Shown here: in pieces, positions 20,755-30,338 of the stretch
Layout of the letters: each line of letters opens with the position of its first letter
Position numbering within the stretch: the first letter of the stretch is position 1
Origin: Methanolobus sp. WCC4
Lineage (GTDB): Archaea > Halobacteriota > Methanosarcinia > Methanosarcinales > Methanosarcinaceae
Direction: 5' to 3'
NCBI RefSeq assembly: GCF_038022665.1
Contig: NZ_CP150629.1
Coordinates: 2,214,480 to 2,278,479 of the forward strand
Length of the DNA stretch: 64,000 nucleotides
Notes under the pieces: generated by a model
Seen by the model: the letters and a program-made list of their open reading frames with translations, nothing else
Databases searched by the model: none
Told to the model about the DNA's origin: nothing
Translations under genes and position numbers: made by a program

Positions 20755-21939
20755 ATGGAAATAGAACTATTCATACCAAGCATGATCTCACTGCTGATCA
20801 CCCTCTCACTGATGCTGATATTCGACTTCCTGTTCAGGAAACGGAACCTTTTCGCAAGGGAGAGGATAATACAGCAGCTTATCTTCGTTGCGATCCTTAT
20901 CACAGGACTTTTGTTTACCGTCTTCACCCTGCCGATAGATGTTGAAGACAAGAATCTGGTGCTTACCTTTGTCAGCATAATCATCGGTGCCATAATCGCA
21001 TTCTCATCAACGACCTTCGTGGCCAATGCAATGGCCGGGATAATGCTCCGGATGATCCTTCCATTCAAGGTCGGGGATTTCATCCAGACAGATGGTACTT
21101 ATGGAAGGGTGACCGAGATATACTTCCTGCACACCCAGGTGCAATCTGTTGACAGGGACCTTATCACCGTACCCAACCTGACACTGGTCTCAAAGCCCCT
21201 TAAGACCATAAGGTCATCCGGGACGATCATAACCACAAGCGTATCCCTGGGCTATAACATACCCCGAAAGGATATTGAGAAGGACCTTCTGAAGGCAGCA
21301 GAGATCACAGGTCTTGAGAATCCTTTTGTGCACATTGAAAAACTGGGAGATTTCTCCATAACCTACAAGGTAGGAGGATTGCTCAAGGATATCGAAGGTA
21401 TCATAACTGCGAGATCAGATTTCAGGAAAAATGTTCTGGACACCCTGCATGGTTCTGACATTGAGATAGTCTCCCCCACATATATGAACCAGAGAGTGCT
21501 CAGCGAGGATTACGTATGCCTGCCTCCAAGGGAAATATTCGAGGACAAGGATAAGAAGGAGCCTGAGCCTGAGGTGAAGACCGAGGATATTATATTCGAT
21601 AAAGCGATCATGGCGCAGATGCTTGACAGGATATACACTACAGCAGACGGGCTTTCTTCACGCAGAAAGAACATGGATGAGAAGATCAAGACCATCGCTG
21701 ACGAGAGCAAGCGTAATGAGCTGAAAGAACAACTATCCGTACTTGCCCTTAAAGATGAAGAATTAAAACCTGCCATACAGAACCTGAAAGATATTCCCGA
21801 TATAACTGCAATGCCTGATGAGAAAGATGACACTTATATCAGGATACTGGTCGATGCCGAGAAGGAGATAACCCTGCTGGACAACAGGCACATCGATATT
21901 GAAAAGAAGATCGATAAGGTACTGGAAAGGCAGGGATGA
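20755..21939 (+). CDS. MscS-family mechanosensitive channel
   Basis: This 394-residue membrane protein has three N-terminal helices (about residues 9-28, 40-60 and 68-100). The last contains the pore-type segment IIIGAIIAFSSTTFVANAMAG. The MscS beta domain follows, with PFKVGDFIQTDGTYGRVTEIYFLHTQVQSVDRDLITVPN. The C-terminal third (about 270-394) is highly charged and predicted to be helical coiled coil, longer than in basic MscS proteins. The role is probably release of solutes on osmotic downshock. It is followed 36 bases later by pheA. Confidence 0.9.
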   Translation: MEIELFIPSMISLLITLSLMLIFDFLFRKRNLFARERIIQQLIFVAILITGLLFTVFTLPIDVEDKNLVLTFVSIIIGAIIAFSSTTFVANAMAGIMLRMILPFKVGDFIQTDGTYGRVTEIYFLHTQVQSVDRDLITVPNLTLVSKPLKTIRSSGTIITTSVSLGYNIPRKDIEKDLLKAAEITGLENPFVHIEKLGDFSITYKVGGLLKDIEGIITARSDFRKNVLDTLHGSDIEIVSPTYMNQRVLSEDYVCLPPREIFEDKDKKEPEPEVKTEDIIFDKAIMAQMLDRIYTTADGLSSRRKNMDEKIKTIADESKRNELKEQLSVLALKDEELKPAIQNLKDIPDITAMPDEKDDTYIRILVDAEKEITLLDNRHIDIEKKIDKVLERQG

Positions 21940-21975
21940 AAAGATTTTTTAAATTTGCCGCTATTGAGGAACAGA

Positions 21976-22848
21976 ATGATAATTGGTGTACTTGGTCCCA
22001 GAGGAACCTATACTGAAAAAGCTGCAAGGCAATGGATAGAAAAGAAAGGACTTGAAGAGGATACTGTTCTTGAATATTGTGCAGACATACAGGATGTGTT
22101 CACCCTGCTCGGGGAAGGAGGATGCGACGTCGGTGTTGTCCCTCTGGAAAATTCTATCGAAGGGGCTGTCGGAGTCACTCTGGACATGCTGATGGAAGGA
22201 GATATACATATAATAGGTGAGACCATCGTCACGATCAAGCATTGCCTGCTGTCCAGAGGGAAAAAGGAAGATATCAGAGTTATACTATCCCATCCCCAGG
22301 GTATTGGCCAGTGTCGCCATTCCCTGAAAGAGCATTTTCCTGATGCTGAACTAAGGACAACAGGAAGTACATCCCATGCAGCAAAACTTTCCACTGAATT
22401 CGAGGAAATGGCTGCTATCGCTTCACCTGAGACCGCGGAGATGTATAACCTTAATATCATAATGCCTGACATCCAGGACCGTAAGCATAACCATACACGT
22501 TTTGTCGTCATTACAAGATCCGATGATATGCAGACTATGGAGGGACTGAAAGAGGATGCTGCGGACTGTTCCTACAAGACATCGATCATAGTCTATCTTG
22601 ACCGTGACCGCCCGGGTGCACTTTATTCCATACTGGGTGAGTTCGCAAAGAACGATATCAACCTTACAAGGATAGAGTCCAGACCTTCAAAGAGAGTACT
22701 GGGTGATTACGTGTTCTATATCGACTTCGAAGGAAATATAGACGATACAATTATAAAAGATACGATATATAATATTGAGCCACAGGTAGCGATGTTAAAA
22801 ATGCTGGGTTCATACCCTAAATTCGATTCCCACTGTGAATCGAACTAG
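21976..22848 (+). CDS. pheA: Prephenate dehydratase
   Basis: This 290-residue enzyme of phenylalanine synthesis converts prephenate to phenylpyruvate. The catalytic periplasmic-binding-like domain (residues 1-185) starts IGVLGPRGTYTEKAA and includes VPLENSIEGAVG and the TSHAAKL segment that carries the catalytic Thr. A C-terminal ACT domain (about 200-280) with the ESRP motif binds phenylalanine for feedback control. The ATG at 21976 is preceded by GAGG at good spacing, so it is preferred over an upstream TTG. Confidence 0.93.
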   Translation: MIIGVLGPRGTYTEKAARQWIEKKGLEEDTVLEYCADIQDVFTLLGEGGCDVGVVPLENSIEGAVGVTLDMLMEGDIHIIGETIVTIKHCLLSRGKKEDIRVILSHPQGIGQCRHSLKEHFPDAELRTTGSTSHAAKLSTEFEEMAAIASPETAEMYNLNIIMPDIQDRKHNHTRFVVITRSDDMQTMEGLKEDAADCSYKTSIIVYLDRDRPGALYSILGEFAKNDINLTRIESRPSKRVLGDYVFYIDFEGNIDDTIIKDTIYNIEPQVAMLKMLGSYPKFDSHCESN

Positions 22849-22892
22849 TATCTTTAAAAACACCTTTTACAGGAAATACAGGCAGTGCCAAC

Positions 22893-23789
22893 ATGGATGT
22901 AAGGGACTTCGTTAAGAAACAGGAAGCTGCACTTAAACGTTACCGCAGGATATACAAACTTCTGGACTTTATCGGGACAACGATCATCCTTTACCTGCTT
23001 CTTTTCTACATTGGTTTGGATGAGGTCTTCCAGTACCTGAGTAGCTTTGAGGTCAAGGCAGGCACATCCTATGATATACTGGGAATGAGCATCGCCTTTG
23101 AGACACTTGCCCTGACGATCATCGCTTCTTTTATATCTCTCATTGTCACCGTCCTGAGACACCTGCGTGATGACAGGACAAAAGCACTGTTCCTTATTGA
23201 GGAAAAATACCCTGAACTGCATGAAAGACTCAGGACGGCCTATGATAATGCAGGTGTTGAGAACCTGATAGTCACCGACCTGTTGAACTCAGTATCCCTG
23301 AAGATCAAGCAGGTTGCTTCATCCGCACTTCTCGTAAAAGGAAAAGTTGTGTTCGCACTTATCATCATTCTGGTTTCCAGTGCAACACTGGTCTACGTTG
23401 TTGATAACGACGTGCGTACAACCGGATTCACCCCCAAAGAGCTTGCAGAGATGATAGATGACGTAACAGGTGACGATAACGATAAACCGGATGATTTTGT
23501 AGTACTGGAAGGTGAAGACGATGACGAAGAAGGGAACTCAGGTTCGGAGGATCTGACAGGAGAAACGGCGATAATCGTGGTAGAAGGAACCGAGGTTGAC
23601 CTGACACTCCCGGCAGGAAGCGGAATAGGGTTCAGTAATCAGGAAGATGCTGAGGAAGCGGATGAGGATTTTGAACAATCCTCGGCCTACGAGATCAGTA
23701 TAATCTCATCACAATCATATTACGAAGAATTGCCTGAAGGCTATGAAAGCATCATCAAGTCCTATTTCGAGGAAATGGCAGGCAATTAG
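22893..23789 (+). CDS. Membrane protein of unknown function heading the MoxR operon
   Basis: This 298-residue protein has three likely transmembrane helices: about residues 26-45, 72-90 and 148-172. The first pair is separated by a short loop, and a soluble segment with conserved-looking charged residues (KALFLIEEKYPELHERLRTAYDN) lies between the second and third. After the third helix a long very acidic region (about 190-270, rich in Asp, Glu and Gly) probably lies outside the cell. It is directly upstream of the MoxR gene and is probably part of the same complex or pathway. Not recognised as a characterised family. Confidence 0.72.
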   Translation: MDVRDFVKKQEAALKRYRRIYKLLDFIGTTIILYLLLFYIGLDEVFQYLSSFEVKAGTSYDILGMSIAFETLALTIIASFISLIVTVLRHLRDDRTKALFLIEEKYPELHERLRTAYDNAGVENLIVTDLLNSVSLKIKQVASSALLVKGKVVFALIIILVSSATLVYVVDNDVRTTGFTPKELAEMIDDVTGDDNDKPDDFVVLEGEDDDEEGNSGSEDLTGETAIIVVEGTEVDLTLPAGSGIGFSNQEDAEEADEDFEQSSAYEISIISSQSYYEELPEGYESIIKSYFEEMAGN

Positions 23790-23852
23790 ATCACACAGAT
23801 AAATTCACATTCATCAATTACATTCACAGGACAAAGATAAAGGAGATAATAG

Positions 23853-24824
23853 ATGGCTAGCGACCTGAATTCAAGGGATATGTCCCAAACATACAAAATG
23901 GCTGGCGATATGTTCGCAACACTTTCCAATGAGATAGGGAAAGTCGTTGTCGGCCAGAAAGATTCAGTGGAACAGATCATCATTGCGATACTCTGTAACG
24001 GACATGCACTGGTAGAAAGTAACCCTGGTCTTGGAAAGACACTTACTATTTCCACAATATCAAAGGCAATGGACCTGAACTTCAGCAGGATACAGTGTAC
24101 ACCTGACCTGATGCCTGCAGATATCACAGGAACACATATAATAGAGGAAAGTAACGGACACAAGGAATTCAAGTTCGAACCCGGACCGATCTTTGCCAAT
24201 ATCGTACTTGCGGACGAGATCAACCGTGCCTCTCCTAAGACACAGTCAGCATTGCTTGAAGCCATGCAGGAGAAGCAGATCACTGTTGGTAACGACACTT
24301 TCATCCTTGAGCAGCCTTTCTTCATCCTTGCGACCCAGAACCCTATAGAGATGGAAGGAACATTCCCTCTCCCTGAGGCACAACTTGACAGGTTCCTGCT
24401 CAAGATCCTGGTGGACTATCCTACCTATGAGGACGAGATCGAGATCGTCAACCGTTATACGAAGTCCATAATGCCAGCTGTCAGCAAGGTGATCAACAAG
24501 AACACGTTGCTTGACCTGCAGAGACTCACAAGGGACGTACCTGTTGCCGATGACATCAGGAACAGGGCCATCCAGATAGTCATGTCCACCCGTATCAAGA
24601 GCGAATACATCGAGTATGGTGCTTCCCCGAGGGCATCGATCGGACTTATCCTTGCAGCAAAGGCCCGTGCACTGATCCAGGGACGTAATTTCGTCAGCGC
24701 AGAGGACATCGACGCAATGGCATATCCGGTGCTCAGACACAGGGTCGTACTTACCTTCGAAGCGGAAAGAAGGGGAGCAAGCACTGACCAGGTAATAAAG
24801 GGCATACTTGAGAAGATAAAGTGA
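23853..24824 (+). CDS. MoxR-family AAA+ ATPase
   Basis: This 323-residue AAA+ ATPase carries Walker A ESNPGLGKT at residues 55-63 and the Walker B/MoxR hallmark NIVLADEINRASPKTQSALLEAMQE around 115-140. It also has a sensor strand FILATQNPIEMEGTFPLPEAQLDRF and a C-terminal lid domain. MoxR proteins act as chaperones that insert cofactors or mature large complexes together with VWA proteins. The following DUF58 and VWA membrane proteins form the usual partner set. The target complex is not identifiable from this window. Confidence 0.93.
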   Translation: MASDLNSRDMSQTYKMAGDMFATLSNEIGKVVVGQKDSVEQIIIAILCNGHALVESNPGLGKTLTISTISKAMDLNFSRIQCTPDLMPADITGTHIIEESNGHKEFKFEPGPIFANIVLADEINRASPKTQSALLEAMQEKQITVGNDTFILEQPFFILATQNPIEMEGTFPLPEAQLDRFLLKILVDYPTYEDEIEIVNRYTKSIMPAVSKVINKNTLLDLQRLTRDVPVADDIRNRAIQIVMSTRIKSEYIEYGASPRASIGLILAAKARALIQGRNFVSAEDIDAMAYPVLRHRVVLTFEAERRGASTDQVIKGILEKIK

Positions 24825-24864
24825 ATTGGCATCTTTGCCGGGTAAGTCAAGCAGGGCACTTGCA

Positions 24865-25749
24865 ATGAGCGACAAGAGACATAACATCGATGTTGAATTC
24901 TTCAGACAGCTTGATCGTTTTACCTTCATGGTGAGGAAAAGGATATCAACTGCATATGCAGGTAGCAGACGCTCCATCCATAGCGGAAAAGGGCTGGATA
25001 CCATAGGTTACAGAAGCTATAACCAGGGAGATGAGCTCAGGTCCATCGACTGGAAAGCATATGCCAGGTCTGAGAAACTCTATGTTCGCCAGTTCGAGGA
25101 AGACAAGTCCCTGACAACACACATACTGCTCGACTCCAGTAAGAGTATGGACTATACTGGTGGAAAGGACCCCAGCAAGTTCGAATATGCAACCATGCTG
25201 GCAGCAGGTTTTGCCTATCTTGTCACCAAAGACAATGACAAGTTCGCCATATCCACGTTCTCAGAGGAGATCGATATCACAAAGCCCAGAAGGGGGAGGA
25301 AATATCTCCTCAACACCATCGAAAGGCTTGAGACCGCAAAGGTGGGCGGGAAGACCGAGATAGATGAATGTACAACCGTATATGGAAAGGCCATAAGCTC
25401 ACGTTCACTTGTTATAATCATCTCAGATTTCCTTCAGGACCCTAAGGAGATCGAATCAGCCATCTACCGTTTCGCTGACCATGACCTGATACTGGTACAG
25501 GTACTGGACAGAACAGAAAGCTCGCTTGTTATCCACGGCCATAGCAGGCTCATCGACCTTGAATCCGGTGTCAAGATGGACACATACATCAGCGAGGACC
25601 TCAAGAACCAGTACCAGAAGAAGCTTGACGAACATGTCAACCATATCGGCGATATATGCAGCAAGGTCGGAGCCGAGTTCTATACGTTCACAACAGATAT
25701 CCCGATATTCGATGCTTTCTTCCATACCATCAGCAGGAGGAAATGGTAA
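24865..25749 (+). CDS. DUF58 (VWA-like) protein, MoxR partner
   Basis: This 294-residue protein has the DUF58 signature YRSYNQGDELRSIDWKAYARSEK and a degenerate VWA/MIDAS strand HILLDSSKSMDYTG immediately after it. DUF58 proteins nearly always neighbour MoxR ATPases and are thought to bridge ATPase and membrane VWA proteins. The ATG at 24865 is chosen; an in-frame TTG at 24826 would add 13 residues but lacks a ribosome site. The stop abuts the next gene's ATG, so translation is coupled. Confidence 0.88.
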   Translation: MSDKRHNIDVEFFRQLDRFTFMVRKRISTAYAGSRRSIHSGKGLDTIGYRSYNQGDELRSIDWKAYARSEKLYVRQFEEDKSLTTHILLDSSKSMDYTGGKDPSKFEYATMLAAGFAYLVTKDNDKFAISTFSEEIDITKPRRGRKYLLNTIERLETAKVGGKTEIDECTTVYGKAISSRSLVIIISDFLQDPKEIESAIYRFADHDLILVQVLDRTESSLVIHGHSRLIDLESGVKMDTYISEDLKNQYQKKLDEHVNHIGDICSKVGAEFYTFTTDIPIFDAFFHTISRRKW

Positions 25750-27624
25750 ATGCCCTTTGAGACACCTCTTGCACTTGCAGCACTTGCAAGCATCATCCCT
25801 CTTATAATACTGTACCTGCTCAAACCAAAGCCACTTCAGGTACAGGTCCCTTCACTTATGTTCCTTCTCGACATCAAGGAAGAGAAGAAACGTTTCTACA
25901 CATCGATCACAAAACTCATCAAGGACCCACTTTTCCTTATACAGCTACTTGTGCTGATACTCCTTGCACTGGCGGCAGCAGCGCCATATCTCGAGACACA
26001 GGAAGCTCTCAGCGGCGAGCACACGGTACTTATCATCGACGCATCCGCAAGTATGCAGACAGACGACAGGTTCGACGATGCCATATCAAAGGCAGAGGAC
26101 TACGTCAGTAAGAAGAACAGCATCATCCTTGCAGAAAGCACACCTGTGACCATACTTGAAGGAGAAGGTTCGCAGGCAACCTACGATGCACTGGATTCCC
26201 TCGAAGCAAAGGCAACTGTGGCAGACATCTCAAGTGCTGTCTCAGCAGGTATGAGAATGCTCTCTGGAGAAGGCGGTAACATTGTGGTTATCTCTGATTT
26301 CGCCAGCTGGAACGGCGATGACCCTGTGAACGCCCTGAAACTGGCGGAATCATACGGCCTTACGGTACAGTTCGTCCTTGTGGGCAATGATGCTGATAAC
26401 GTAGGTTTCATACAGGGAAGCATCGAAGTCGAAGATGGCAGTTACACATACACAGGAGTTGTCAAGAACTACCATAACAGCCGACAGATAGTTGACATAG
26501 AAATAGAGAGACTCGACAGCGGAAAGACGAATACGGCATCCCTCAATATCCCTGCAAGGTCAACAAAACAGCTAAGGATCACAAGCCTCGGAACAGGGAT
26601 AACCGAAGTAAGGATAAAGGACGATGACAGCCTTCCGGCAGATAATATCGCCTACATATCCATCCCGAGGATATCTGACAGGGAACTGCTCTATGTCACA
26701 GATACCGATGACCTGCCATCAGAAGTGGCACTCTCGCTTATACCCAACATTGACCTCAAGCAGCTTGAAGGAATACCTGATGACCTTTCCGGATACAACA
26801 TCGTCGTTATCGCCAACAAGGAAAGAGCACTTGCAGGAAATGAGATCGCAACCCTCAGCAGCTATCTGAACAATGGCGGCAGGGCTGTTTTCATTGCCAG
26901 TGAGGCGTTATCATCTGAAAATGCCCTGACGGAACTGGAGGAACTGCTTCCTGTGAGACCGCTGACCGTTGAAGATGCGGAAGATGGTGTTACCCTTGAA
27001 GTGGTACAGGAAACAAGGCTCAGTGAGGACATCAAATACGAAGAGGTTGCCATGTATCAGTACCTCAACGTTACCGGTAGGATAGACTCCACCACTCTTG
27101 TGGCTACGGAAGAGGAAATACCGATGCTTGTATATGGTTCAGTTGGTGATGGTACAGTAGTCTATTTCGGTATCAATGACCTTACAGGTGAGGAAGCATG
27201 GAACAACTTCCACAACCTTCCTGAATACCCCGTGTTCTGGTTCAAGCTGGCAGGATGGCTGGGAGGCACGGGCAGCGTGCAGGAGTACAACCTCAAGACA
27301 GGAACTATCTCAGCCCTTGCAAAAGAACTGGAAATTACAACACCTTCAGGTACAGAGACCGTGAGCCGTGTCCTGTATGACCAGACAGGTGTATATAAGG
27401 TGGCAGGAAAGGAGATCGCTGTGAACCTGTACAACGATAAGGAATCTGACACCAGCCTTGAAGGGGACGATGTTATAGAACGTGCACAGGCAGACGATGA
27501 ACCGGGCCTTGTACGTGCAAGCTCCTACACGGCAAAGAACTATCTGGACACTTATATGATAATAATCGTTTTCGCACTGGTCATACTTGAACTGTTGATA
27601 ATAAGAAAGAGAGGTGAACTCTGA
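25750..27624 (+). CDS. BatA-like membrane protein with VWA domain
   Basis: This 624-residue protein opens with the BatA-type N-terminus: an aerotolerance-like segment PFETPLALAALASIIPLIILYLLKP, then a second helix LFLIQLLVLILLALAAAAPYL. A VWA domain follows with MIDAS motif DASASMQ (about residue 95). A CARDB-like beta region and a class I amidotransferase-like domain come next, ending in a C-terminal helix and RKRGEL. The middle of the protein probably lies outside the cell. Such proteins display the MoxR system's membrane-bound adhesion domain. Its last base overlaps the next ATG. Confidence 0.87.
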   Translation: MPFETPLALAALASIIPLIILYLLKPKPLQVQVPSLMFLLDIKEEKKRFYTSITKLIKDPLFLIQLLVLILLALAAAAPYLETQEALSGEHTVLIIDASASMQTDDRFDDAISKAEDYVSKKNSIILAESTPVTILEGEGSQATYDALDSLEAKATVADISSAVSAGMRMLSGEGGNIVVISDFASWNGDDPVNALKLAESYGLTVQFVLVGNDADNVGFIQGSIEVEDGSYTYTGVVKNYHNSRQIVDIEIERLDSGKTNTASLNIPARSTKQLRITSLGTGITEVRIKDDDSLPADNIAYISIPRISDRELLYVTDTDDLPSEVALSLIPNIDLKQLEGIPDDLSGYNIVVIANKERALAGNEIATLSSYLNNGGRAVFIASEALSSENALTELEELLPVRPLTVEDAEDGVTLEVVQETRLSEDIKYEEVAMYQYLNVTGRIDSTTLVATEEEIPMLVYGSVGDGTVVYFGINDLTGEEAWNNFHNLPEYPVFWFKLAGWLGGTGSVQEYNLKTGTISALAKELEITTPSGTETVSRVLYDQTGVYKVAGKEIAVNLYNDKESDTSLEGDDVIERAQADDEPGLVRASSYTAKNYLDTYMIIIVFALVILELLIIRKRGEL

Positions 27625-30074
27625 TGGTGCAGTTCGAGAACATAGAAGTATTGGCACTTATCGTACCTGTTGTCATTGCAGGCCTGTTCCTTATGAAAAG
27701 GAGTGAGAGGAAAGGCCTTGTTATCTCACGCATATTTGTCGCCATACTTCTGGTGACAGCCCTTGCATCACCTTTCACACTGGTACCAAGGGTCACGAGC
27801 GATGACAATCCAGACCTTGTTATAATCTCGGACGAGACCGACAGTATGGCATTGTTCGAGAATGATACATCTACCGAACTTTATGAAGCATTGACCTCAA
27901 AGACCCCCACATCACTTGTCAGGTTGACAGGTGAGAGCACTGCACTTGGAGATGCCATAGTACAGTATTCCACCGGCGAGAACCAGATAGTTCTTGTTAC
28001 CGATGGAAACAGTAACTCAGGAGAGGATCTTGAGGATGCACTACTATTCGCACAGGAGACAGGCACAACAGTCTACCTTGTACAGCCCGATCTTGAGGAG
28101 AACGACCTGAGCGTACAGATAGAAGGCGACAAGACGGTCACATACAAGAACGAGAACCAGTATGAGATCGTTGTTTCCCAGGCTATGGAAGAAGAGGTCT
28201 CATACAGCTATGAACTTTACAGTGATGATACGCTCATCAGAAGCGGCAAGGTCACACAGACCGAACGCGAGAAGAGGATAATCGTACCACAGGTGACATT
28301 CTCCAAACTTGGAGCACACACCCTGAAAGCTGTTATCAAACCTTCAGGTTCTGATGTAGATAATATCAATAATGTGTTCTACAAGTCGATCTATACAATC
28401 CCAAAACCGGACATACGTGCGATCAATCTTGACACAGGTTCCCCGCTTGGTGATATACTCCTGAACCTCTATGACGTGTCATCATCAGGAGAGCTCAATA
28501 ATATAGATGATAAAAAGGCGATCATCATCGACAACACTCATGCTAATACATTTACCGAGACCGAAGTACAGGAACTTAAAACCTACCTGAATGACGGAAG
28601 AGGGATCGTTGTGATCGGCGGAGACGGTTCTTACAATTTCGGCGATTACCTTGACTCACCAATAGAGGAAATACTTCCTGTGGTCTCAAAACCGACCGAC
28701 TGGAGCGGAGGCAGGAATATCGTACTTGTAATGGATATATCCCAGAGTACGGCTGCTCACCAGACACTTGATGACATACTTGGAAATGCCCTCTTCATAC
28801 TGAACAATGAAGACCTCAGGGATGCTTCACTTGGAGTTATCGCCTTTGGAAGTGAAGGTATGGATGTCTCAGGAGGACTTCTGTTCCTTGGAACAGCAGC
28901 CAATCTTGAGATGCTGGAAGAGGAGATCCTTACACTGACACCGGGTGCTACCAGTGAGACATCACTCGATCAGGGTCTTGTGATAGCTGAAGAATGGCTG
29001 GGAGATGAATCAGGAGAGCTGGAAATTATCATCATTTCAGACGGTGGCATCGAGAAATCATATGATGACAGTCTCGAGATAGCACAGGATATTGTAAATG
29101 AAGGTGTGAACCTCTACTATGTACACGTCAGGTCAAGTGCACCGTCACAGATAGATGACCGCGGTAATTTCTATGCAGAGGAACTCATGGACGAGGTCGG
29201 AGGGGTTTACTTCCATATAGAACAGGAAGAAAGAGCGAATATCCAGTTCGAGGACATTGAACCAGCAGATGAGGAAGAAGAGGAAACTGAAGCCGGAACC
29301 TTCCAGCTCATCGAATACAATACCAAGCATTTTATCACGAAGAACATCGAGCTTGATGGCAGTATCACAGGATACAATGATGTCACGCCAAAGGCCGGTG
29401 CTGACAGGGTCATCATCACCAGTACCGGAAAGCCGGTGCTTACCACCTGGAGATACGGTCTCGGAAGGGTGGCCGCCCTTACAACCGATAACGGACAGGG
29501 GGGAGACAACATGTGGGCCACGCAGATGTACTCCGGCAACAATTCAAAGCTGATCTCATCCACTGTGAACTGGGCTATCGGCAACCCAAGGGAGGAGACA
29601 GGTGCTGTTGTCGAGGCAGAGGACACATGGTATGGAACACCTGTGACGATCGAGCTCACAATGTACGATGAAGGCATCCCTACCCTGAAGCTTGATGACG
29701 ATGAGGTCGACCTTTCACTTACAGGCACGAATATCTATGAGGCTGTTATCGAGCCGGGTTCCATAGGTATACATGACCTTTCAGGTTATCCAGTTGCAGT
29801 GAACTATGCACTGGAGTACCGTGATGTAGGACTCAATGAGGAACTTCCGTCACTTATCAAGGCATACGGTGGAAGCACCTATACAGTGAATCAGGCAAGG
29901 AACAACCTTCTGGAAGAGGCTCAGGGTAATTCCGAGAAGCTGGTACGTGACAGTGTCAGCCAGAAGATCTACTTCCTGCTGGCAGCCCTAATCATCTTCC
30001 TTGGTGAGGTAATCCTGAGAAGGATAAGAGAGATCAGGGAAATGAAGAAGCTTGAACAGGAGATCAGGACATAA
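27624..30074 (+). CDS. Large VWA-domain membrane protein
   Basis: This 816-residue protein has two N-terminal helices (about 9-24 and 32-52) and a degenerate VWA-like domain (ISDETDSMALFEN). A glutamine-amidotransferase-like region follows, with GRGIVVIGGDGSYNFGDY. A second, better VWA domain has the MIDAS motif DISQST near residue 370 and the segment IIISDGGIEKSYDD. A beta region and a C-terminal helix (about 775-795) with a charged tail end the protein. This layout is common for the last gene of MoxR/BatA operons. TGATG overlap with the previous gene indicates coupled translation. Confidence 0.85.
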   Translation: MVQFENIEVLALIVPVVIAGLFLMKRSERKGLVISRIFVAILLVTALASPFTLVPRVTSDDNPDLVIISDETDSMALFENDTSTELYEALTSKTPTSLVRLTGESTALGDAIVQYSTGENQIVLVTDGNSNSGEDLEDALLFAQETGTTVYLVQPDLEENDLSVQIEGDKTVTYKNENQYEIVVSQAMEEEVSYSYELYSDDTLIRSGKVTQTEREKRIIVPQVTFSKLGAHTLKAVIKPSGSDVDNINNVFYKSIYTIPKPDIRAINLDTGSPLGDILLNLYDVSSSGELNNIDDKKAIIIDNTHANTFTETEVQELKTYLNDGRGIVVIGGDGSYNFGDYLDSPIEEILPVVSKPTDWSGGRNIVLVMDISQSTAAHQTLDDILGNALFILNNEDLRDASLGVIAFGSEGMDVSGGLLFLGTAANLEMLEEEILTLTPGATSETSLDQGLVIAEEWLGDESGELEIIIISDGGIEKSYDDSLEIAQDIVNEGVNLYYVHVRSSAPSQIDDRGNFYAEELMDEVGGVYFHIEQEERANIQFEDIEPADEEEEETEAGTFQLIEYNTKHFITKNIELDGSITGYNDVTPKAGADRVIITSTGKPVLTTWRYGLGRVAALTTDNGQGGDNMWATQMYSGNNSKLISSTVNWAIGNPREETGAVVEAEDTWYGTPVTIELTMYDEGIPTLKLDDDEVDLSLTGTNIYEAVIEPGSIGIHDLSGYPVAVNYALEYRDVGLNEELPSLIKAYGGSTYTVNQARNNLLEEAQGNSEKLVRDSVSQKIYFLLAALIIFLGEVILRRIREIREMKKLEQEIRT

Positions 30075-30338
30075 GCTGATCGCCTGAAGCTATTCACTTA
30101 TTTTACTTTTTTCATGCAGTCATACTTTATTTATTCATTTGTCAGATCTTATAAATATGACCTGTAACTTTATTTATCAGAACACATCATAATAAAATGA
30201 GTGAGTGTTAACAGATCGATGATATAATACAGTGGGACTATCATTTGATCATTGGTTCATTGTGAACATGACAGAGTCACAACCATAGTGGGATATGGAG
30301 CATTCTAAAAGGAATGCCACAAAGGGTAGATTCAAGTG
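30075..30338. promoter_or_regulatory. Intergenic region before the PAS histidine kinase
   Basis: T-rich runs just after 30074 (for example 30108-30115) could end the MoxR operon. TATA-like sites occur at about 30149-30157 and 30169-30176. A hairpin GCATTC/GAATGC lies at about 30301-30318, just upstream of the kinase start. No gene was supported. Confidence 0.4.
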
